Shown here: piece after piece, positions 44,409 to 52,980 of the stretch
Numbering within the stretch: the stretch's first letter is position 1
Layout of the letters: each line of letters starts with the position of its first letter
Assembly: GCF_000720485.1 (NCBI RefSeq)
Contig: NZ_JOAX01000028.1
Location: 1 to 64,000 of the forward strand
Reading direction: 5' to 3'
From: Streptomyces ochraceiscleroticus
GTDB lineage: Bacteria; Actinomycetota; Actinomycetes; Streptomycetales; Streptomycetaceae
DNA length: 64,000 bases
The notes under the pieces: generated by a model
Told to the model about the DNA's origin: nothing
Database searches by the model: none
The model's input: the letters and a program-made list of their open reading frames with translations, nothing else
Position numbers and translations under genes: made by a program

Positions 44409-44652
44409 CTCAGTGAAATGGACCTTTGGCTCTCAAAGGCGCTGGCAGCGGCATCTGCGGGCCGAGATTGAATATCTGGCTCAACGCCTTCGCGCTGCCA
44501 CTCTGCCGCTGCTGGCTCGCGGCCGCGCCGACGGACGACGCGAGAAGGCCCCGAACGGCTGCCGGCCGGGGCAGGATCTGTGTGGCGGCGTACTTACAGG
44601 TCCGGGCCGTTCGGTCTTTCGTCCGGCGGGGCGGTGCGGATGCGAGTGACGT

Positions 44653-44805
44653 CTACCGGTCCGCAGGGTCGGGGCCGTCTTCCATGCCGCTGTGGCTGAC
44701 CTTCCAGATCCCATCGAGCCACTGCAGTTTCTGCGTCACGGCCCGGTACTCCCGAAGCTGCGGCCCGGGGACATGTCCCCGGGCCGCAGCTTCGGGAGTA
44801 CCGGG
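44653..44805 (-). pseudogene. C-terminal fragment of an unknown gene running into the palindrome
   Basis: Read leftward from inside the palindrome, the frame gives GPQLREYRAVTQKLQWLDGI, then WKVSHSGMEDGPDPADR and a stop at 44653. It looks like natural protein sequence. On the other side of the palindrome axis the + strand again encodes PQLREYRA before diverging. The gene was apparently cut and partly inverted when the palindrome formed. Confidence 0.4.
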
Positions 44806-44808
44806 CCG
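44739..44808. repeat. perfect 70-bp palindrome
   Basis: 35 bp on each side of the ACATGT centre (axis between 44773 and 44774) are exactly complementary, with no spacer. The first bases are CGGCCCGGTACTCCCGAAGC. It would extrude as a long cruciform and is not positioned as a normal terminator. Confidence 0.92.
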
Positions 44809-44851
44809 AGCAGCAGGCCGCCACCCGCACCGGCCGCCGACCACGGTTCCG

Positions 44852-44910
44852 GCCTCGGGGGTCAATGGAACTGTGGTTGGCGCCGAGATTGATCTTGCTG
44901 GCTACTCGTC
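44852..44910 (+). repeat. 59-bp terminal inverted repeat, left
   Basis: Matches the reverse complement of 45702-45760 at 54 of 59 positions (core AATGGAACTGTGGTTGGCGC and GATTGATCTTGCTGGCTACT). The two copies point inward and flank the gene at 44973-45602, giving a 909-bp unit. Confidence 0.85.
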
Positions 44911-44972
44911 CTCTGGGCCTTGGGGGACTTGGACATGGAGGCGTTCGCCGGGCCGGACATCCAGACACCGTT

Positions 44973-45602
44973 TCACCGCTGGTCCCACAGCTCCCCGGCG
45001 AGCTCGGCAGCAATAAAGGCTGTCTCAAGCACGCTTATGACCATCTCCGTGGCGGGCTCATCCCCGACCGAATCAATGGCCTCGGTGGCGGGCGCAAAGA
45101 AGACGATTGCCGCTGTATCACGGATCCATGCGCGGCCTTCGTCGTCCGGCATGGCCTCGGCGACCTCGGTCAGCTGGTCAACCAGCTCCCGCACCCGTTC
45201 CTGGTCCTTCTCGGTCAGCGGCGGCGGCTGCTCGGTCAGAAAGTCGAACATCGACTGGTCGATGGAGCGAATGATCTCGTTGGTCCGCTGGAGCATCTGT
45301 GACGTGATGTTGAACGGCGACTTCATCTGATCGAGAAGAGAGGTCACCTGCAGTAGCTGGCTCTGACAGGCCGCCCAGGTCTGAGCCAGCTCGAAGGTGG
45401 GCGCGTGGGACGCCGTGAGACGGGAGATGAGCTCTGAGACGGCCGAGGGGCTGAACGCCGGCGAGGGCCCGAGGAAGTTGGTGCGCGCGGGCCGCAGGAT
45501 GTCGGCGTATTGCTGGTCGAGCTCCGCGATCTGCGAGTGCACTGGCCCCAGCACCTGTTTCCGTAGCTTGAATCCCTTGATCACCGAATAGATCGTGGCC
45601 AT
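44973..45602 (-). CDS. hypothetical helical protein inside an inverted-repeat unit
   Basis: A 209-aa protein, ATG 45602 with AGGGAG ahead. It begins MATIYSVIKGFKLRKQVLGP and is largely helical (LDQMKSPFNITSQMLQRTNE; EKDQERVRELVDQLTEVAEA). There is no transmembrane segment, transposase or DNA-binding motif. It is the only gene between the 59-bp inverted repeats at 44852-44910 and 45702-45760. Function unknown; a cargo gene of a small non-autonomous element is one reading. Confidence 0.65.
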   Translation of the reverse strand: MATIYSVIKGFKLRKQVLGPVHSQIAELDQQYADILRPARTNFLGPSPAFSPSAVSELISRLTASHAPTFELAQTWAACQSQLLQVTSLLDQMKSPFNITSQMLQRTNEIIRSIDQSMFDFLTEQPPPLTEKDQERVRELVDQLTEVAEAMPDDEGRAWIRDTAAIVFFAPATEAIDSVGDEPATEMVISVLETAFIAAELAGELWDQR

Positions 45603-45701
45603 GACGCGCTCCCTAGATGAACCCTTGCCGATGGCTTACTGCTCCTCCCACCAGCCTCCGGCGACTGCCCGCGGCACGCACCGCGGACTACTCCAGGCAT
45701 T

Positions 45702-45760
45702 GACGAGTAGCCAGCAAGATCAATCTGAGCGCCAACCACAGTTCCATTGGTCCCCGGGGC
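45702..45760 (-). repeat. 59-bp terminal inverted repeat, right
   Basis: The partner of 44852-44910 in inverted orientation. Similarity continues weakly outward (GGTTCC/GGGTTCCCG) but not inward, so the boundary of the unit on the gene side is sharp. Confidence 0.85.
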
Positions 45761-45814
45761 CGGGTTCCCGGCCTGCACCGGGCGCGGCGGGCCGGGAGCG
45801 GTACGGCGGTGGTG

Positions 45815-46286
45815 TCAGTCCTGGGCGTGTTCGTATTGGACGCGCTGCTGCCCGCAGCCGACGACCAGCTCGTGGAGGGTCTTCACCTCCGTACGGTCGG
45901 CGGTGAGCTCCCAGCGGAGTTTGGTGCCCACCCAGTCGGCGAGGTAGATGCAGCGGGCGTCGGCCGAGGACCGTCTGCTGGTCGTAGTAGCTGTGCCACT
46001 CGCCCGACACGATCTTGCAGCGGTCGCCCTTCTCCACGGGCGTCCGTGACTCGGCGATGAGCACTTCGTTGCGGGTCGAGCAGCCGTCACGGTCCTCATC
46101 GATCCAGTGGCGGAAGCTGGTGCGCTGGTAGCCGGCGCGGTTCTCCGCGGCCAGCGGGAGGGCGTCCACGGCCGCGGCGAGCGTCATCGACTCCCGCACC
46201 AGCGGCTGAGCCGGAGCAGGGGTGGCGGCGGTGAGCAACGGCAGCGTGGCGAGGGCGGCGCCGGCGGCGAGAGTCCGCTTCATCAT
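45815..46286 (-). pseudogene. secreted HNH nuclease (DUF1524/GmrSD-C type), HNH core deleted
   Basis: The protein starts MMKRTLAAGAALATLPLLTA, a Sec signal peptide, and continues through YQRTSFRHWIDEDRDGCSTR to WHSYYDQQTV. At about 45972 it jumps directly to the region encoding DARCIYLADWVGTKLRWELT (in another frame) and ends VQYEHAQD at 45815. Compared with the copy at 60824-61334, about 190 nt that encode the catalytic DIDHIVPLAEAW and TNRSKAD part are missing, and the frame is lost. 45973-46131 is 155/159 identical to 61176-61334, so duplication was recent. Confidence 0.85.
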
Positions 46287-46686
46287 TTTGATCACGGATA
46301 GTTCTTACGCGGCCCCGTACCGCGGCCCGAGGCGTTCGGCGTCCAAACTACCCGCGCGTAGGACGTGCCCGAGGCAGGCGGGAAGGTGCAGCCGCTGCGG
46401 CAGAGGGAGGGACTTCGGTACCTGGTACTTCCGCCACCCGCCCTGCGGGCCCGAGGTGTGCCGGCGCAAGTGGGCCCGGGCATACGGGAGGCGCTGCCCG
46501 ATCTCGTGAACAAAGCCAGTACGGGCCAGGCTCGACAGCCGCCCGCGTTCCAGTCCCGCTCACGGACACCCCGGGCCTCCCCGAACGCCGCCCGCGAACG
46601 AGCTGGACTGCACGGGGCCGTGAGGGTCCTGCCGCGCCGCCGGCCTGAACGGTGGAGCAGCGAACACGCGCAGCAGAGTGGGAACG
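46287..46686. other. intergenic region
   Basis: No gene is supported; open frames here are shadows. The first 50 bases should carry the ribosome site and promoter of the former HNH gene. Confidence 0.35.
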
Positions 46687-47478
46687 TCACGCGCTGCCGA
46701 TGCGGGGCCGTGGACCACCCATCGGGCGCCCTCCTTCTCCCCCGCCGCGGGGGCGGGTGCGGCGGTACGGGGAGGGAACGGCAAGGCCGTTGCGTCGGGC
46801 CTCGGCCGCGGCCGACGGGGCGGTCCGGGGCGGGAGCCGGGTGGCGCGGAGGCCGGTGCGCAAGGTGTTCATCCACCCTTCCGCGCGCAGTGCCTCGGCA
46901 GGCCGCACGCGGGCGAGTTCCTTCAGCCAGTGGCGGGTTGCGTCAGGGCCTACCTGGCAGGACCTGAGCACGGCGACGAGGATGTCGGCGGTCACCGGGC
47001 GGTCGCCGCGCAGCACGACGCCGTAGGTGTGGTGGGAGAAGCCGGGGGTCTTCCGCGCCAGGTCGCGCAGGCTCAGACCGCGGAAACTACGCAGGTGGTT
47101 CAGGAGCTGGGCCAGTTCCGCGGCATCCTTCACCTGCTGCGGGGGCGTGAGCCGGCGGGAGGAGCGGTTCCAGTACCTCATCAGGGTGGCGGCCGAGGCA
47201 TCGTCGCCGGCCTGCCGGTCGAGACGCAGGGCGGTCCACCGGGACTCCCACTGGCCGGGGTCCCCGCCGCAGGCACGGACGTACCCCTCCACGGTGCGCC
47301 AGGTGGGCAGCTCGGTGCCGCTGTGTGCAGCGGACAGCGAGGCGATGCCGACCCCGCAGCGCTGGGACATGTCTTTCAGGGCCGGGGCGCCGGCTTTGAC
47401 GCGCAGAGCGCGCAGCGCCTCGGCGAAAGCCGCCAGCTGGCTGTCGCCGGCAGGCAGGGGGTTCATGGGACGGGCCAC
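46687..47478 (-). CDS. XRE-type regulator with two helix-turn-helix segments
   Basis: A 263-aa protein from GTG 47478, with AAAGGAG 5 nt ahead. The first HTH is FAEALRALRVKAGAPALKDM followed by SQRCGVGIASLSAAHSG. The second is LAQLLNHLRSFRGLSLRDLA, then RKTPGFSHHTYGVVLRGDRP. Tandem XRE-like domains of this kind occur in many Streptomyces regulators. The last ~40 residues are Arg/Gly/Pro-rich. A small membrane protein (47536-47763) lies just upstream on the same strand and is probably co-transcribed. Confidence 0.75.
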   Translation of the reverse strand: MARPMNPLPAGDSQLAAFAEALRALRVKAGAPALKDMSQRCGVGIASLSAAHSGTELPTWRTVEGYVRACGGDPGQWESRWTALRLDRQAGDDASAATLMRYWNRSSRRLTPPQQVKDAAELAQLLNHLRSFRGLSLRDLARKTPGFSHHTYGVVLRGDRPVTADILVAVLRSCQVGPDATRHWLKELARVRPAEALRAEGWMNTLRTGLRATRLPPRTAPSAAAEARRNGLAVPSPYRRTRPRGGGEGGRPMGGPRPRIGSA

Positions 47479-47535
47479 CGCTTCTCCTTTCGCCGGCCCG
47501 CGGCCCGGGGCGGCTGCCCCGGGCCGGAGAGGACG

Positions 47536-47763
47536 TCAGGACTGGGTGATGCGGCGGCGGATCTCAACGGTGACCAGAGCGGCGACGCCGACGATGGCGA
47601 TCGCCTCCGGAAACTCCGTCCCCAGGGCGAGGAGGGCCACCAGTGCCCCCAGCACCACGACCAGCAGGACCAGGTCGATCCAGGACAGGCGGGAGTGCTG
47701 AGCCGGGGGCTCGGGCTGAGCGGTCTGCGAAGTACCGGAATGGTCAGGAAGGATCAGGGACAA
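47536..47763 (-). CDS. small membrane protein upstream of the XRE regulator
   Basis: A 75-aa protein, likely from TTG 47763 with GGAG 7 nt ahead. Short polar N-terminus, then WIDLVLLVVVLGALVALLAL and EAIAIVGVAALVTVEIRRR as two helices. Fifty-seven nt separate it from the regulator start. The same pairing (tiny membrane protein then regulator) recurs at 54919-53799. Confidence 0.55.
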   Translation of the reverse strand: MSLILPDHSGTSQTAQPEPPAQHSRLSWIDLVLLVVVLGALVALLALGTEFPEAIAIVGVAALVTVEIRRRITQS

Positions 47764-48432
47764 ACGAAGACTCCAAGCGGGAGACGACAGGGCGATTGCT
47801 GTGGACTGGCCCCGACCGGTTGCCGCCGGAAGAGAGCGGGCCAATGATCACGCTACTGGCAACAACGCACGCCCATAGGGCAGCAGTTGCAGCACCAGGC
47901 ACACAGGTCAATACGGCCGCCTCCTCGCGACACGCGGAACACGCTGCACCGACCGAGGAATTGGGCAGATTCGTCGGGAAAGTGTTCCCCTGCGGCAAGC
48001 GAGACATCATTACCGCAGGTCAGCGACCACGCCAAGAGAGGGAAGAAGAGAAAACGAATCCGCCGACAGGACCCGAAAAACCCGTGGGAGCTCCCTCCCG
48101 GAGGGTTTTTCGGAAGGCGTCGCGAACCTGTCGCGAATAACTGCGCCGGGTTTCCCTAGAGAGACCTCGTTTCCGCAGGTCAGCGCGGGGAGTTTTTCGC
48201 CCGGCGTAATGTTGCACAACCCGGGCTTGCGTCCTGTGGCCGTGGAAAGCGAGACTCCAAGCCATCACCCCACTGCGGTGGTGATCAGCGCGTGACACAG
48301 GTACACGCGCCCCGGGCGACGATCCGTATTGCTGTGGACGCACCAGGGACGAACAAGGGGACCTTCCGTTGCCGCGGAACCCCACCTACTTCTGAGCCCG
48401 CGCTCAGCGCGGCGCACAGGACAGACGAAGAG
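47764..48432. other. intergenic region with two copies of a 25-bp repeat
   Basis: No gene is convincing. AGACATCATTACCGCAGGTC (from 48002) and AGACCTCGTTTCCGCAGGTC (from 48162) are related direct repeats 160 bp apart, both ending in CCGCAGGTCAGCG. The same 13-mer is at 42479. The spacing and conservation suggest a regulatory or replication-type site. Confidence 0.45.
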
Positions 48433-48460
48433 TATGGCCCGGCCGTTCGGCCGGGCCATA
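48433..48460. terminator. hairpin
   Basis: TATGGCCCGGCCG and CGGCCGGGCCATA form a 13-bp perfect stem with only TT between. Downstream of the leftward gene ending at 48582, it would act as a second terminator. Confidence 0.6.
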
Positions 48461-48523
48461 CGTGTATCAGGAGTCCCTTCCCGTCCCGCACTGCCGGAGA
48501 CCTGAGCGCGAGAGCAGGTCGCG

Positions 48524-48563
48524 GTGCGGGCTCCGCCGGGTTTCGGCCCGGCGGAGCCCGCAC
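48524..48563 (-). terminator. strong hairpin terminator
   Basis: The 17-bp perfect stem GTGCGGGCTCCGCCGGG (48524-48540) / 48547-48563 around TTTCGG lies 19 nt beyond the stop of the leftward gene at 48582. Confidence 0.75.
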
Positions 48564-48581
48564 GTCACTTCCGTTCGATGT

Positions 48582-48923
48582 TCACGGGTTGAGGTTGATT
48601 CCGCCGCCGGCGGCAATGACGGTGCCCAGCCCCGGGTTGCCCGCAACTGCGGCGACCGTGCCGGTGCCGACGCACAGCGCGCTGAAGCCCATCTGGGCCC
48701 AGGGCAGGAGCTGCTCGCTGCGGGAGCAGCCGGCGGGCGACTCCCGCTGCTCCGGCGCCCCGGCCGGCGGCTGCGCCTCCGCTGACTGCGGGGCCGGCTG
48801 TTCAATCGGCTCGACGACGGAGGCGAGGGTGATGTGGTCACCGGGGCGGCCCTGATCGCGGGGGCCGCATTCGCCAAGGACGTCTTCAAGGTGCAGAGGT
48901 TCCGGGCTTTCCAGGGCAAGCAC
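48582..48923 (-). CDS. small hypothetical protein with hydrophobic C-terminus
   Basis: A 113-aa frame. The C-terminal half (MGFSALCVGTGTVAAVAGNP, GLGTVIAAGGGINLNP) is hydrophobic and glycine-rich and is the credible coding part, directly followed by two good hairpins. The N-terminal half (PAPQSAEAQPPAGAPEQRES) is Pro/Gln/Glu-rich. The start is uncertain, since no clear ribosome site precedes the ATG at 48923. Confidence 0.45.
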   Translation of the reverse strand: MLALESPEPLHLEDVLGECGPRDQGRPGDHITLASVVEPIEQPAPQSAEAQPPAGAPEQRESPAGCSRSEQLLPWAQMGFSALCVGTGTVAAVAGNPGLGTVIAAGGGINLNP

Positions 48924-49074
48924 TATCCCTCGGCGGCCGGGCTGATGCTGCGCGGTCCGGAGGAGGAGATCCGCGAGTTCTCCTCCGGGGCGGGGACGAT
49001 GCCTTCAGCGCTGTCGGGCCGTGGGTGCTGGAGCGTGCCAACCGGTTCCCCGAGCCGGCGTAGCCGCGGCGAGG

Positions 49075-49275
49075 TCGGTTCGAAGGAGATCCACACCTTC
49101 CACGGCACCACGCGTCCCGAGCACGGTGCGGACGTGGCCATCGTCGTGGGCATGAATGGATTCACCAGGCCGGCAACGGACTTCGCCCAACGTCACGGCA
49201 TCACCCTGATCGGCTGCCCGGAGCTCAAGCACTGGGCCCACGGCACACACCTGTATGCCGTCCTCGACGACCAAC
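49075..49275 (+). pseudogene. C-terminal fragment of an Mrr-like restriction endonuclease
   Basis: The frame reads EIHTFHGTTRPEHGADVAIV, then VGMNGFTRPATDFAQRHGIT and LIGCPELKHWAHGTHLYAVL. The pattern (F-x-G-T-x-R-P-E-H-G-A, G-F-T-x-P-A, A-x-x-H-G-I, P-E-L-K-x-W-A-x-G) matches the end of Mrr/restriction-endonuclease-like proteins of Streptomyces. The upstream part of the same frame does not match, so the catalytic core is gone. Confidence 0.6.
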
Positions 49276-49387
49276 AGCGCTCCGCCGGACGGCCGTGCCC
49301 GCGGCGCTGGAAGTACAACTTCCCGCGGCCGGCCAGCAGCTTTCACTGGCTCGGCTGGGCGCTCGGCAGGCCTGTACGAGCCCCACG

Positions 49388-49475
49388 GCCCAGCCGCCGG
49401 CGGCTCGTACGCGGTGCGCTGCCCGCCGCAGTCGGCCGCCAGACCACGCAGCGTCCGCACCTCGTCCCGGCCGAC
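49388..49475 (-). pseudogene. third remnant of the HNH nuclease, C-terminal end
   Basis: Leftward reading gives VGRDEVRTLRGLAADCGGQR, then TAYEPPAAG, aligned to DRDEAETLRALAAGCGGQAI, EYELAGG of the copy at 60824. DNA similarity extends over about 85 nt. It abuts the Mrr-like fragment, showing that two broken genes were joined. Confidence 0.65.
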
Positions 49476-49501
49476 GGATGCCGCGGCGGATCGAGGGAGC
49501 C

Positions 49502-50827
49502 TCATTTGCGCTCGGGGCCATGCGGACTCCAGCCCTGCAGATACGGACGCAACTCCTCCGGATCATTATTGTCTTCCTGCGGCGGTCCAGGATGGTCGAG
49601 GAGAGGGTCGATGTCGTCCGCGTAGCGGCGTGCCCAGGCGCTCCATTCCGTGACGGGCTGCTGCTCGTGCTGGGTGTCGGCCGCTGCTGTGGTGACGTGG
49701 CGGTCCAGGGCGTCGCAGTAGGCGCGGATGCGGTTGGCCTCGTGCCAGGCTTCGGCCTGCTCCCGCAGGGCTTTGATGCGCCTGTCATGGAACAGTTCGA
49801 GGCGGGCCTGTTCCATCACCTGCTCCCAGCGGCGGCGGGTCTCTTCCTTTTTGCGCTGCTGTTCGAGGCGTTGATTGTGGTCGGCTCGGGCTCGCTGCTC
49901 GATTTCGTCCAAGACCTGGTGGAGTTTGTCTTCCAGGCACCACCGTTGCCGATCGCCCCATCTGTAGCGGCCGCCGCGGTGCCCCCAGGGTGGGCTGGGC
50001 AGCAGGAGGTCCAGCTTGTGCGAAGGGCGGGTGACGCGTGTGGTGACGCGTTGCCAGGAGTACTGCACGCTGTCCGGATCGAGGTGCTCGCTGGTGCCCT
50101 CGATGAAGTGCAGCGGGAAGGTGCTGTCGTAGACGGTGATCTCCAGGCAGGCGTCGGTGTCGCGGGCGGGGCGGGGCGTGTGTCCCTTGCGCTGGGCGGC
50201 GTGGGCGAGGGCGTGCAGGAGGCGGCGGGCGCGGTGCTGGCAGTCAGGGCAGACCTGCACGGTGGCGTCGCGGACGGCTGGGTGGAGGTCTTCTGTCGGG
50301 AGGTCGAGGTCGACGGGGAGGGGTTGGGGGCGGGGTGCGGTCTGGGTGGGGTGGGGGCCGGGGAGGAGTTTGATGATGAGGTCGCCGGTGTTGCGTCCGG
50401 TGTGCTGCAGGCGGTGGCCTTCCGGGATCAGGTGGCGGGTTTTGGCTGCGTGCAAGGCACGGCGGATGCGGGCGCGTTCGGCGTCGGGCGGGTCGGGGAT
50501 GTGCAGGACGCCGCCGGCGGTCTGGAGGCGGGTGAGGAGGTCTTGGGCCTCGTCCGTTGGTGAGGCGGTGCTGCTGCCTGCGCGGGTGTTCTTCGGGGTG
50601 GGGCGGGTTGGGGGGTTGTCTTGCTGGGCGAGGTACTGGGTGCCGGCGGCGGTGGGGCGGGCGGTCCAGTGGCCGTTCGTGCGGGGTGTGGTGACCAGGC
50701 CGCGGTTGCGCAGGGCGTAGACGGTGACGGCCAGCGCGGAGTCGGCGGAGGTGATGGGGTCGGGGCCGTGGCAGATGCGGCGCAGCAGGGCGAGTTGGCG
50801 GTCGTTGAGGCGCTTGGGGCGGGACAC
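49502..50827 (-). CDS. hypothetical protein with N-terminal winged-helix-like and C-terminal coiled-coil regions
   Basis: A 441-aa protein. KRLNDRQLALLRRICHGPDP with YALRNRGLVTTPRTNGHW resembles a winged helix. VCPDCQHRARRLLHALAHAA is a possible metal-binding helix. The C-terminal third is strongly charged coiled coil (QQRKKEETRRRWEQVMEQAR). It is second in a two-gene operon with 50871-51740 (43-nt gap). I recognise only conserved-hypothetical character; a plasmid- or element-borne role is likely from context. Confidence 0.65.
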   Translation of the reverse strand: MSRPKRLNDRQLALLRRICHGPDPITSADSALAVTVYALRNRGLVTTPRTNGHWTARPTAAGTQYLAQQDNPPTRPTPKNTRAGSSTASPTDEAQDLLTRLQTAGGVLHIPDPPDAERARIRRALHAAKTRHLIPEGHRLQHTGRNTGDLIIKLLPGPHPTQTAPRPQPLPVDLDLPTEDLHPAVRDATVQVCPDCQHRARRLLHALAHAAQRKGHTPRPARDTDACLEITVYDSTFPLHFIEGTSEHLDPDSVQYSWQRVTTRVTRPSHKLDLLLPSPPWGHRGGRYRWGDRQRWCLEDKLHQVLDEIEQRARADHNQRLEQQRKKEETRRRWEQVMEQARLELFHDRRIKALREQAEAWHEANRIRAYCDALDRHVTTAAADTQHEQQPVTEWSAWARRYADDIDPLLDHPGPPQEDNNDPEELRPYLQGWSPHGPERK

Positions 50828-50870
50828 AGCCGGACACCATCCTTCTCGTCAGGCATGGGCGGGCGGGTTG

Positions 50871-51740
50871 TCATCCTGGGTCGCTCGAGTTGGCGTGGCG
50901 CAGGACTTCTACGGGGACGCCCAGCTGTCGTTCGAGGTGATCGGCGGTCTTGGTGTGTCCGTGGTGGCGCAGGGTCTGGATGGCGTGTTCCATGAGTTTG
51001 CCGATGCGTAGTACTTCGGTGCGCAGCGCGGCCAGTTCGGTGACCTGGTCGATTGCTTGGGCGCCGCACCATTCGCGCACCAGGTCGCGGCCGGGTTGGT
51101 GTTCGCGGTGTACCTCGGCGCAGGTTTCGGGGTGGATGTAGGTACCGGGGTTGCCGCCGCGGCCGCGATAATACTTTCCGTAGGACGCGTCGCGCTGGGC
51201 CTGTTCCTCCTCGCGGGCGAGGGTGGCGGCCAGCGCGTCGGCGTGGGCTTGGGCGATCAGGCGGGCCGTGGCCAGCGTGGTGGGCCAGGGGGCTGTCAGC
51301 GTGCCCTCTTCGTCGGTGAACGTCCGTGGGTCGGCGTGGAAGAAGGTCTCGGGCACCTTGAGCAGCGTGGCGAGGGCGGGGGTGTCGTGGACGTAGAGCA
51401 CGCCGCGCTCCCGGTAGTTCCAGCCCATGGACACCACTCCTTCCAACGGGCATTCCTCGAAGATCGTGCTGGCTGCGTAGAACTCCGGATCTTCCTGGTC
51501 GGGGCAGTCCTGGGTCAGCTGTGCCCAGCGCTCTTGCCGGGCCAGCCACTGTTTTTTGTCCTCCCACCGCACCCGCAGCCGGGCCGGCGGCACCCACTCC
51601 TGTCGGCCCTCCGCGGTCTCCTCGCAGAACCGGACCTTCACCCGCAGTGGGCGCTGACTGCCCAGGCGCAGCACCTCCACCTCGCTGACCGGCCCCGCAT
51701 AGGGGGCGGCCCGGTAGGCCCACCTCTCCCCCGGCTCCAT
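50871..51740 (-). CDS. hypothetical protein, first gene of a two-gene operon
   Basis: A 289-aa protein from ATG 51740 (GGGGAGG ahead). [20 protein letters not shown] opens a beta-rich N-terminal part ([20 protein letters not shown]). The middle is aromatic and acidic, and the C-terminal half is helical ([40 protein letters not shown]). I do not recognise a function. It precedes the winged-helix/coiled-coil gene in the same direction. Confidence 0.65.
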   Translation of the reverse strand: MEPGERWAYRAAPYAGPVSEVEVLRLGSQRPLRVKVRFCEETAEGRQEWVPPARLRVRWEDKKQWLARQERWAQLTQDCPDQEDPEFYAASTIFEECPLEGVVSMGWNYRERGVLYVHDTPALATLLKVPETFFHADPRTFTDEEGTLTAPWPTTLATARLIAQAHADALAATLAREEEQAQRDASYGKYYRGRGGNPGTYIHPETCAEVHREHQPGRDLVREWCGAQAIDQVTELAALRTEVLRIGKLMEHAIQTLRHHGHTKTADHLERQLGVPVEVLRHANSSDPG

Positions 51741-51852
51741 ACGCCTCCCCTCCCTGCTCTCCCCTGGCATTGAAACGCTAGGGGCGTTCCGCTCGCGGCC
51801 GCCAGCCCACATCACCACCCGGCGGAGCTGCCGTCTGCGGGCACGCGCTCGG

Positions 51853-51926
51853 TTGGCTTCAGGCCGCCAGGGCAGTCGAGGCGTCGAAGACCTCGTCGAA
51901 TCGGTGGGCTCGGTGCGTGGCGATCA
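51853..51926 (-). repeat. duplicated gene-end block, copy 1
   Basis: Read leftward it encodes [20 protein letters not shown] followed by a stop. A similar block at 60578-60652 encodes [20 protein letters not shown] and a stop. In copy 1 the frame can be followed further upstream ([20 protein letters not shown]), so an unknown gene's 3' end was duplicated. Confidence 0.6.
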
Positions 51927-52039
51927 GAACCCAGGCTCCGCTGGGGTGCGGCCGGGCGTGGGCGGTGTAGTGCTGGACTTCGGACGGGGTGAGGACTTTG
52001 AAGTCGTCGAAGACGTAGTACAGCGGCGCGAGGGCCGAT

Positions 52040-52815
52040 GGCGAGTGGATCGTCTGGGACCCTCAACTCCGCTCCGAGGGAGAGACCGTTGCGCTGCCGG
52101 AGGACTTCTACCTGCGGGATTCATGGAGCTCGATCCCGCTGACCTTGACGCCGTGGCCGCCCTGATGCGCACCTACGGATCTCTCGGCGGCAGCATCGAC
52201 ACCGGCAGCTGGGACGAAGCGGTCTACGAGTACTTCCAGGAGCTCACCGAGCGGGAACACCCGAAGAGCGGGCCGTTCTCCCTGCACGGCGAACTGGCCA
52301 CGCTCTATGTCACGCAGGCGCAGTCGGCCATCACCACCTGGCTGGCGCTGCGGCGCGAGGGCGGGCTCGATGAGCTCATCGAGCCCGAGGTCTGCCAGGC
52401 ACGGCTGGCGCAGTGGCGCTCGCAGAACACGCACCGGAACGAGGTGTGGCCGCGCGACATGGACCACCTGCGCGAGCTCGCCCTGGGAATCAGGATCGAC
52501 GACCTGGTGGATGAACTGAATGCCGCGCTGAAGCCGTTCAGCGTCGGCATCGGCGGCCTGACCGACCGCTACCCCACCATCCTCGCCGTGGTCTTCCTCC
52601 AGCTCTACAACCACCTCGCCGAGGACGCCACGATCCGCCAGTGCGCCAACGAGACCTGCCGGCGGAGCTTCGTCCGCCAACGCGGCCGCGCCGAATACGG
52701 ACAGAACCGCACCAGCGGCATCAAGTACTGCACCCGCGAATGCGCCCGCGCCCAAGCCCAGCGCGAACACCGCCGACGCCGCAAAGCCGCCCCGGAGCAG
52801 CCCGACCCGTGCCCC
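52040..52815 (+). pseudogene. CGNR-like zinc-finger protein, 5'-frameshifted and 3'-truncated
   Basis: The best part starts at ATG 52123 ([20 protein letters not shown]) and ends with the zinc finger [17 protein letters not shown], then [20 protein letters not shown], a CGNR-type C-x4-C and C-x3-C pair. Upstream, a different frame reads [20 protein letters not shown], then EDFYLRD and fits directly onto FMELDP, so a base is missing around 52118. After about 52815 no proper stop follows: the frame runs to 53358 antisense to the next gene. Confidence 0.6.
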
Positions 52816-52921
52816 CTCGGGGCTGGAGCGCGGGGCCTTAGCCGTGCATCCCCGACCACTGCGGGGGGGAGGAACGAATGCGGAGGTGAGCTGACTCGAT
52901 GGGGAGACGGTGACCTGCCAG

Positions 52922-52950
52922 TCGGCCGCCGGGTGTTGCCCGGCGGCCGA
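52922..52950 (-). terminator. hairpin terminator
   Basis: TCGGCCGCCGGG (52922-52933), loop TGTTG, CCCGGCGGCCGA (52939-52950): a perfect 12-bp stem 31 nt past the stop of the leftward operon ending at 52981. Confidence 0.7.
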
Positions 52951-52980
52951 ACCACGAGGAATAGGGCCGGGGCATGCCTA

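Noticed and set aside
44393..44480. GTGGGTAGCTCAGTG followed by a possible anticodon stem, suggesting a tRNA
   Set aside because: The D-arm-like word is present, but no acceptor-stem partner and no TTC-containing T-arm at the right distance could be found.
49502..51740. Telomere-terminal protein genes (tap/tpg)
   Set aside because: I looked for them because of the telomere-like end. The two hypothetical proteins here do not match what I know of Tap or Tpg in size and motifs, and no other candidate is in the window.
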